Of a stretch of DNA of 64,000 nt, positions 57,456 to 64,000 are shown one piece after another (within the stretch, counting starts at the first letter, position 1; every line of letters begins with the position of its first letter). Below the pieces are notes generated by a model that had not been told where the DNA came from, made no database searches, and was given only the letters and a program-made list of their open reading frames with translations. A program made the translations under genes and the position numbers. Location of the stretch: assembly GCA_016699635.1 (NCBI GenBank), contig CP064983.1, positions 2,728,001 to 2,792,000 of the forward strand. Reading direction: 5' to 3'. This DNA comes from Bacteroidota bacterium (GTDB taxonomy: Bacteria > Bacteroidota > Bacteroidia > AKYH767-A > OLB10).

Positions 57456-57588
57456 CGGTAACGGTTCGGGGCTTGCCGAAGGCGGGGGCGTTTTAGCACT
57501 GCCGTTCATTTGAAAAACTAAAGTTCGGTTAAGCACTAAACTGTCATAGAAAAACGTCACCCCCGCTTTTGGCAAGCCCTTGTTATGG
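57456..57588. repeat. 132-bp palindromic site 8
   Basis: It runs from CGGTAAC to GTTATGG (133 bp) and follows TTTTAGCATGAC. The arms are GGGCTTGCCGAAGGCGGGGG and CCCCCGCTTTTGGCAAGCCC. The middle shares GAAAAACTAAAGTTCGGTTA with site 6. It separates Zorya from the methyltransferase block. Confidence 0.85.
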
Positions 57589-57666
57589 GCATGTGCTTCT
57601 GTTTCAGTCGTCCAGTTGTTTGTCTATCGGTGTCTGCTGTCTGCATTGTCAGGGCTTGTGTGTCGG

Positions 57667-57797
57667 GTGTTTTAATTTTTTTGAAGCGTTGGAAAAAATA
57701 TTTTGAAATTCTTCTTAGGTGGCAGAAAAAAATACTCTCTTGCAAGTTTTGGTTCCAAGCGATAAACTGCAACGGCTTGCAAGAGTGTATTTTTTTG
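57667..57797. repeat. left end of the methyltransferase block: inverted repeat plus hairpin
   Basis: GTGTTTTAATTTTTTTG and AAATATTTTGAAATTCT (57667-57712) are the inverted form of 62971-63017 at the other end of this block. The hairpin pairs AAAAAAATACTCTCTTGCAAG with CTTGCAAGAGTGTATTTTTTT (57776-57796), nearly perfect. The methyltransferase reading frame runs into it. Confidence 0.7.
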
Positions 57798-57799
57798 AG

Positions 57800-58696
57800 C
57801 ACGGTGGCTTTCTTTTTCTTGTTGAATATTTCTGTTTCTACTTCTTGAATATTTTTAGTCGCTTCTTTCACATAATCATTTTGAATTTCCGTTCCCAAAT
57901 ATTCCCGTCTGCTAAGTAATGCTGCTACTGCGGGTTGAACCAGAACCCATGAACGGGGCCCAAAACAACATCACCTTCTTTTGTGAAAAGATGAATGAAC
58001 CAAGAGGGAAGTTCAATCGGGAAAACTGCACTAGTGATTTTTACTTGATGATGATTCAACGGCTACTTCAACAACATTGCTTAAATACAAACGATGTTCT
58101 TCTTCAAACACAATCACATTATGAGGAAAAACTTTTCTTGTTCAGCCAGTTTGAAACATTTCTTGCTAAGTGATTATTGTTTTTTGAAACTCTCCTGAAA
58201 AAATCATCTTCACTCATTGACTTGAAACGCTTTGCCGCCCAATCTCCAATCGGAACTTTGACTGCCTCCTGATACATTTTGAAATCTTCTTGGTAAAGTG
58301 TAAACATCTTCCCATGAATCACGGAAACGATTGGGTACTTTCCGGGGGACTTTTCTTATACCAACAATATTCTTCAATCCAAAGCCAACCTTGTTTTTCA
58401 TTTCAAGAATCAACTCCTAAAACATAAGTTCCTCGTTCACCATTTTTCGGGGCTTTCTTTAATGTTCAGAATAAAAGAACCTTTGTCTTTTAAAACTCGG
58501 TGTAACTCTTTTGAAATTGGTTTGAACCATTCAACATACTTGTCTGGATGCACACCGCCATAAGTGTCCTTGCGTTTGTCAGCATAAGGAGGCGATGTTA
58601 CAATGAGTCAATGCTTTTATCGGGAACAAATTTTTGTCCAGCCAACAAAATGCTGCAATCGCCTTTATAAACTTTATTTGTGTCTTTCAGTTTCAT
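57800..58696 (-). pseudogene. N4/N6 DNA methyltransferase, frameshifted
   Basis: The start MKLKDTNKVYKGDCSILLAG at 58696 overlaps the end of the DUF3883 gene. The catalytic motif is VTSPPYADKRKDTYGGVHPD (after a restored base near 58605), followed by HRVLKDKGSFILNIKE, and at the C-terminal side the SAM-binding motif APFMGSGST and EYLGTEIQNDYV. Order of motifs (catalytic first, FxGSG last) marks the beta class that makes N4-methylcytosine or N6-methyladenine. Frame errors lie near 58440, 58400, 58140, 57925 and others. The true C terminus is uncertain since the frame enters the terminal hairpin. Confidence 0.75.
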
Positions 58697-59741
58697 TTTT
58701 AAAGTCAAGTTGATACCACTTTAATTCGTCAATGTGTTTTTCCGTCAATTCTATTTCTGCAATCTCACTAATCAAATATTTATTCACTTCAATTGAAAAA
58801 GAATCGTGCTTTGGAATTATGTGTTCAGGGTTTTGAATTGTAATCGGTAACGATTCACTTGGTTTATCTTCTGGAAATTTGTCAGCACATAAATCCAGTA
58901 TTGCTTTTTTTCTTCTTCGCAACTTCTCTTTCATTGATAGTCCAGTAGAAACGGATGTCTTCACCAGTTGTCGCTTTCACTTCAATAAATCTATTCAGGA
59001 AAACATCATCAGTTGTTCCATCAAAAGATTCAATGTCGTAACCTGCTGCCGTGTTTATGGTGCTTATCCGTTTTACTAATTCCGATTGTATTGTTTTTCC
59101 CTTTTCAGTAAGCGTTGCTTTTCAAATTCCACAACTGCATTTTCTGCTTGCGTCTCCCAATTTACGATTTTCCATTGCAACTGTTCAAGTTGCTGTTCTG
59201 AAATTGCTTTGCTGTCGGCTGTCAATTCGTAAACAAGTTGGAGAATATCTTTATGCACCCGAATTAAGAAATTTTCTTCCTGCAAAATTCCTAAATATTT
59301 AAAAGTGAACAGTCACATTCTGATTTTGGGGCAAAGAAGTTTCAACGGTTGAAAGTTCATAAAGTGTGGTTTGAGTATTTGCAGCAAAGTGTTCAAACAA
59401 TTCCCTCGCATGATTGCTCCATGCACCTTTTGAAAACAATTCTCTCGGCAATTATCTGTTTCTGTGACTCTGTAATTTCAAAATACTTCTCACGGTTTGC
59501 ACTCAAAATTTATTACCCAAAGTAGAAAGCGATACATTTTTTCCTTTCACAGAAATAAGCCCGCTAAATCTGCAATGGTTCAAGACAGATTCATACTCTC
59601 CACGCACACCACCAAGAGCAAAGATTTGCAATGTGTGATTAGAGAATCAACCGAACATGAATCTCCTTCGGGAGTTAATTCCGCAAGAGAAATCAAAACC
59701 TTATTGAAGAAGTTTAACATACTTGTTTCTGGTAACTCCAT
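58674..59741 (-). pseudogene. DUF3883 nuclease-like protein, frameshifted
   Basis: The likely start is MELPETSMLNFFNKVLISLA at 59741, overlapping the helicase gene. The C-terminal domain reads INTAAGYDIESFDGTTDDVF, then RFIEVKATTGEDIRFYWTIN and EREVAKKKK, the DUF3883 pattern. E-V-K with the earlier Asp looks like a PD-(D/E)XK active site. The middle (about 59080-59290) is helical (LQLVYELTADSKAISEQQLE). Length is about 350 residues with breaks near 59590, 59540, 59420, 59300, 59100 and 58905. Between a methyltransferase and a helicase it is the probable restriction nuclease of the set. Confidence 0.65.
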
Positions 59742-61605
59742 TTTTTATTTCCGTCAATCTTTTTCGTTTTCAAAAATTTCTGTGTGTCTTTTACAGTTGC
59801 ATCAAAGTCCGCTGCTTCCTCATCTTCGTTTTCAAGTTCGGGACCTTCAATATCTAATTCACCAATTGGAATTTCATCTTCCAAAACACGAATCATTGTT
59901 TCATGCTTTGTATCAAGGCGGTCATCGATCGTTTCATCAATCGTATTCTTTGCAAGCAAGATGTGATAGTTCACAATTTCGTTTTGCTCCAAACCAATTC
60001 TGTGAATTCTGTCCAGCGACTGAATGAACTGCCCGCAATTAAAAGTTCGGTCAAGATAAATTGCATCATGACAAGCTTTGTGAAGTGAAATAGATTCAGC
60101 ACAAGCAGCAGGGTTTGCGATTAGCAAACACGCCTCTTTGCTTGTTTTAAATTCCCGTATTTCTTTTTCACGATTGAAAATTTCATTCTCGTTGTCGTCT
60201 CTTGGAATTGCTCCGTGAATTGTAAAGTATTTTAAGTCCTTCAAGCGTTCACGCAACATGTCAATGTTGTGAATGAAGTAGTCCACAACAAAACTTTCTT
60301 TCCTTCCGACATAAGTTTTTTGGTCGGGTCAATTGCAACCTTCAAACTTTGTTGGCATTTCAAACTTTGGATACTTTTCAATCAACTCTATCAAAAGTTC
60401 CGTCAGCAGAAAGTGGTGGAATCTCGACTCCTGTGAATAGCGATTGAGCAAAGTAGGATTGGATGCTGCTTGCAGCAGCCGAACCATTTTGCTTTTCTCC
60501 ATTACTTTAATTTTTGTCTGTCGTCTGGTTTGCAGCTTCAATTCAGTTTATCGGGCGAATGGAAAGTACATGATAAATCTGTGCTTGAATTGGTTTAAGG
60601 TCGTAATAGGTTTTGTTTGTTTTTGGCTTGGTAATTTCCAAGTCCGATTTTTTACTCTGTAAAAAAATGGTCTGATTTCTTTGATTTCTTCCTGTTGTGC
60701 AACATCATCACACCTGTTCCTGCTATGCGTTGCGTTCACCTAAAACTTGCTTGCTGGTGCACAAGAATGTCATTTGCGACCAAAGGTCCATGTAGCCATT
60801 TGGCATTGGCGTTCCCGAAAGAATTACTCTGCGTTTTGCATTTGGAGCAATGGTAAAAGTGCCTCGGACCAAACTCCGCCTGCAAATCTTTTTATGTAGT
60901 GCGATTCATCAATCACAAAAGAATTTTGTGCCGCTTGCATAACTCAATGATTTCGTCTTTGTCATTTGCTGCTGTTTGATAATGACAAGGAAAAGTTAAT
61001 ATTGCGATGATTGGAGATTATAAGATTGTCGTCTTGCACCAACCAACCTTGCTGAACTTAATTTCTGTCGAAACATTTTTCTGATTCTTCTTCCCATGGT
61101 GAAAAACTGCTGAACGGGTATACAGCAAAAATCTTTTCTGCAATTCCTTGTCGTTTCAATTCGTCATAGTAAGCGTAAACCATTGTTGTCTTTCCGCTTC
61201 CTGGAACTGAAAAGTTTGCACCATGTTTTATTTTGGAAAATGTTCAACTCCTTTTACCTGATACGGTTTTAACTCACGCTGAAAAAAAAGTAGATTTTTG
61301 TAAGAGAAATTATTGTATTCAGATTTTCCTTTGCCTGACTGAACTCTGCTTCTTGTTGTAATATTTGAAATCAGTTTGACTGACTTGTTCATCAGGAGTA
61401 AACTCAACTTCATTTTCTTTCAAGTAACTTACTATCTCACGAATTGAATCTTGAAATTTATTTTCTCAGTAAAAGTAGCGGTGGTTTTCTGCGTCAACTT
61501 CAAACTCAAGTGAAATGTTGAAGAAAGCACAGTTCTGCCAATTGAAGATTTCTTGTGAATCACCCCCAACAATTAAGTCACCATTTTTATTTCAAGTTTT
61601 ACCAT
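59714..61605 (-). pseudogene. SNF2-type helicase, heavily frameshifted
   Basis: The start is MVKLEIKNGDLIVGGDS at 61605, 4 bases after the upstream stop. Motifs appear across frames in order: LKPYQVKGVEHF, Walker A NFSVPGSGKTTMVYAYYDEL, DEAH-like FVIDESHYIKRF, a LLQAASNPTLLNRY stretch, and C-terminal motifs FTIHGAIPRDDNE, ANPAACAESISLHKACHDAI and QSLDRIHRIGLEQNEIVNYH. Restored length is about 630 residues. Breaks number ten or more between 60300 and 61600. It likely moves on DNA for the nuclease encoded next. Confidence 0.75.
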
Positions 61606-61609
61606 TACC

Positions 61610-62850
61610 TAATTCCAAGTTCTGTTTTCATTTCCTTTACAAGTGTGTCCTAATGCTTTTAGTTTCTTCTTTACATCTTCGTCTGACTTGTAATGTTTTC
61701 CCCTTCTGTCAATGCCGTTCAATCTTGTGATTGCTCTCTCAATTAGTTTTTCCGGGCTTCTCTTTATCTTTTGTTTTTCATCACATCATTGGCGAGTGTC
61801 CAAATTCTCCGAAAGCTTTTCAACAGTAATATTTTTTAAATCTTTCTGTTCTTTGAAGGAATCAGTCAACGCATAGGATGCTTTATCATCTTGCAGTATT
61901 TTACAAATATCCCTGACATCGTAGTGAGTGATTTTTAATTTATCAGGTTTGTCTCTCGTAGCTTTAAGAAAAAGGAATACGGTTTCAAGCTTTTGCATGA
62001 GAACTTTTTTCGGCAAAACCAAGTTCTTTGATTTTTGAACAAGCCCTTTTTGCTTATATCCCGAAATGTTCCTCAATCCTCTTTTATCAATTAAACCATA
62101 ATTACCAACTTGATGAATGAACTGAAGAAAATGTCAATCAAGTTTAATCTCTCCAAATCCTCCAATACTTTCTTTTCATTCCATCCATACCTTGATGCTG
62201 CAATTTCAGAAGGAGACAAACCCGCTTTTTTACCTTCTGCAATCATCAGCAGATTATGAACTGGTCCGTAATCAGCAACCTTTTGTTTTGAAAGTTGAAG
62301 CCCTGCTTCAATTTTCCACAAATCTTTTTCAGAAATATCTTCTGGCAAACGAACAGCCCAAAGTTCCTTCCATTTTCCAGTTGGTTGTTTCTTATTCAAT
62401 AATTGAAGTGCTGCCATTCTTCGGTTGCCATTCACTACAATTCCATCGCTTGTTATATGAGCAACTTCCCTTTGCTCTCCAACTAGAAGCAAATCCTCAT
62501 AAAGTTTTTTGCCTTCGTTATTGAGGTCGCCTAATTCATTCTCATCTGATGAGACACTTTGAAATAGAAGAAGTTTTCTAATTATTGCTTCATCCTCCTT
62601 GCTCGCTGGGTCAAGTTTTCTACCCAACTTGAATTCATACTCTTGAATTTCTATGTTGAACCTGCCGTTGTCGTGGTTAAACAACAGCATGTTCCAAGGA
62701 ATCATGAATGAATCAAGAGGTTTAATTTTTTTCCACCAACTTCAACTTTTGTTTTCCCTTTAAGCAGGATTCATGGGTGCTGATGTATGCATCAATATCC
62801 TTTGCCCTTTTACTGTTAATAGCCATGAGTTTGTCTTTAATTGTTGACAT
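61610..62850 (-). pseudogene. ParB/Sulfiredoxin-like protein, frameshifted, first gene of block
   Basis: The start is MSTIKDKLMAINSKRAKDID at 62850. One base is needed near 62735, after which it reads KPLDSFMIPWNMLLFNHDNG and SDGIVVNGNRRMAALQLLNK, the ParB-like nucleotide-binding motif, then SPSEIAASRYGWNEKKVLED, a helix-turn-helix. Further breaks near 62120, 61780 and 61650 lead through a helical part (DVRDICKILQDDKASYALTD) to RAITRLNGIDRRGKHY near the stop at 61610. The restored length is about 410 residues. ParB-like proteins of this sort occur in restriction and phage operons, where they may load the helicase. Confidence 0.65.
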
Positions 62851-62886
62851 TTTAAATCTTTCAAATATAGCGTTAAATATAGTGGT

Positions 62887-63017
62887 GAGTTGGCAAAAAG
62901 CGGCTCTTTTGCAAGCTTGGGTTGTGGGCTGGCTTGTGCGGCTTGCAAATGTGCCGTTTGCGGGTTGCCAAAGAATTTTAAAATATTTTGAGCGGGGGCA
63001 AAAAAATTAAAACACGA
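62887..63017. repeat. right end of the methyltransferase block: hairpin plus inverted repeat
   Basis: The hairpin pairs GCGGCTCTTTTGCAAGC with GCTTGCAAATGTGCCGT, extended by GTTGGCA and TTGCCAAAG. AGAATTTTAAAATATTTTG and AAAAAAATTAAAACAC follow, the inverse of 57667-57712. It is almost the same as 17823-17955. Confidence 0.7.
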
Positions 63018-63159
63018 TGCGTAAGGCTGTCGTGTAGGCAAGTCAGTCAGTAGTCGCTGTCCGATCTGGTCGTATTTATATGTCTGTCCACTGGTCAAGT
63101 TTGTTGTCGTCTGTTTTGGTTTAAGTCCTGTTGTTTAATGTCTGCATGGTCGTCAAATA
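63018..63159. other. conserved spacer before IS110-type copy C
   Basis: There is no gene. It is closely similar to 17956-18094 (CGCTGTCCG, TTTATATGTCTGTCCACTGG, TTTGTTGTCGTCTGTTTTGG, GGTCGTCAAATAGCAT), so copies B and C entered the same site in different separators. Confidence 0.6.
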
Positions 63160-64000
63160 GCATTCTGACTAACGTCAAATTTCCACACTACAAATCAATT
63201 AGATACAAATCCTAAATCTGAATTAGTCAGGTCAAATTTGGCAATTTGTTTTCTTATTCTTTACTAGACCAAGTTTTCTTTTCGTCAAGACAGAGGTATT
63301 GTTCTGGCGGGAGGTATGAAGTGCCTTTAATAATCATATTCCAGATAATTACAGCTAACTTTCTGGCTAAAGCACTAACGGCAGTAGCTCTTCCTTTTTT
63401 GTAATTTATTCTCTTAAAAAAATCTACAAGATGCCCTTCTTTGAGATTTCCAATGGCATTAGCGGCATTGCGCAAAGCTAATTTGAGCCTGCTGCTTCCT
63501 TTGGGTAAATGATGCGATAAAACTTTGCCACCGCTTATTTTATTGTTTGGTGCAAGTCGAAGCCAGAGGTAAACTGTTTTGCTGTTTCAAATTTTTTAAT
63601 GCCTTCTAATCCAACTTCACTTATCAAAGTCATTACAGTAGATTCATTTACACCCTCTATCGCCATTAAATCCACCCCTTCAAAATATTGGTAAGACACT
63701 TGGTTGAAATTGAGATTTTGATTGCTGTTTTGTTCTTGCGTTTAAAAGGTTTAGCTGGTGCTATGTGTTGTTTTTTGTTGTCGTCTTTGTCTATTATATC
63801 TTTTAAAAGTGAAGCTATTTTGGCATCGGTTTGATTGATTTGTTGTTGAATGTGCTGGTAGGTTTGCCACTCTTGTTGTAAAGCAAAGTAATAATCTTCT
63901 CTGCCATTGTATTGCAATGCTTTGGCAATTTCGGTTTCTTTTTTTACAATTATAATGTCTGTTTTGGGCTAATTTTTTCCCATCTTTTGTTCCTGAGATA
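63160..64000 (-). mobile_element. IS110-type element, copy C, cut by the window end
   Basis: The left end AGCATTCTGACTAACGTC follows GTCGTCAAAT, as in copy B. The element continues past the window end. From copies A and B another about 810 bases are expected, then a TAACGG palindromic site. Confidence 0.85.
63264..64000 (-). pseudogene. IS110-type transposase, copy C, partial and frameshifted
   Basis: This is the C-terminal part of the same transposase as in copies A and B (AIEGVNESTVMTLISEVG, LRNAANAIGNLKEGHL, FFKRINYKKGRATAVSALAR), with the stop at 63264-63266. Compared with the other copies one G is missing near 63566 and T runs are shorter near 63730 and 63940. All three copies therefore carry different one-base indels. 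Confidence 0.8.

Noticed and set aside
5737..57588. A standard mobile integron
   Set aside because: No IntI-type integrase or attI is in the window, several intervening units are multi-gene operons longer than usual cassettes, and the sites have asymmetric spacers; attC-like is kept only as a hypothesis.
1..64000. CRISPR arrays, tRNA and rRNA genes
   Set aside because: No regularly spaced short direct repeats and no recognisable tRNA or rRNA sequence were seen on reading both strands, though a tRNA scan was not possible.

Overview
The window is AT-rich DNA from a member of the Bacteroidota. Supporting signs are a secreted protein with a type IX secretion (Por) sorting tail at 7173-8756, TAnnTTTG-type -7 promoter boxes, a Bacteroidota-type tyrosine recombinase followed by RteC-like, excisionase-like and BT4734/RepA-like genes, and a DUF6943-like protein. 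Species cannot be named. Almost everything after about 5.5 kb is accessory DNA, mostly predicted anti-phage systems.

Layout. 0-3.9 kb: a small membrane protein, a broken IS110-type transposase and a sigZ-arsM pair. 3.9-5.5 kb: IS110-type element, copy A. 5.5-11.5 kb: three single modules (a winged-helix/nuclease protein, a Por-secreted Asp-box protein, a HaeIII-like restriction-modification pair) separated by 132-bp palindromic sites. 11.7-17.7 kb: one minus-strand operon with a controller (XRE) protein, a cytosine methyltransferase, a predicted restriction enzyme, then a TIR/caspase set resembling type IV Thoeris. 18.1-19.7 kb: IS110-type copy B. 19.9-39.7 kb: a tyrosine-recombinase island carrying an HsdM-type methyltransferase with a fused nuclease domain, DinD, HsdS, an AAA-TOPRIM ATPase, a GIY-YIG protein, a prokaryotic Argonaute and an EEP-family nuclease. 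39.9-41.4 kb: an IS3 element. 41.4-49.8 kb: a minus-strand operon of UPF1-like helicase, PLD-like nuclease, DUF1257/DUF2997 protein and Ycf46-like AAA ATPase. 50.4-57.3 kb: a type I-like Zorya system in the order zorB-zorA-zorC-zorD. 57.8-62.9 kb: ParB-like protein, SNF2 helicase, DUF3883 nuclease and N4/N6-methyltransferase. 63.2 kb to the end: IS110-type copy C.

Punctuation. Eight sites of 132-133 bp start in AAC and end in GTT, keep length and plan, and differ in arm sequence while the two arms of each site stay complementary. They separate the modules. The large minus-strand blocks are also bracketed by a second hairpin family (TCTTTT in the left arm, AAATGTG in the right), and three of them have long AT-rich terminal inverted repeats. 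In one block the two ends match each other but differ from the other blocks, which suggests that each operon moves as a unit. The IS110-type copies and the 20-kb island are both inserted at or beside the 132-bp sites. This defence-module exchange architecture is the most interesting feature of the window.

Quality caveat. Many genes, especially at 23-35 kb and 54-62 kb, are split by one-base indels, often in homopolymers, while intact genes up to 4 kb lie beside them. Most are more likely assembly errors than true pseudogenes, so broken genes are described as the full protein the pieces would make.
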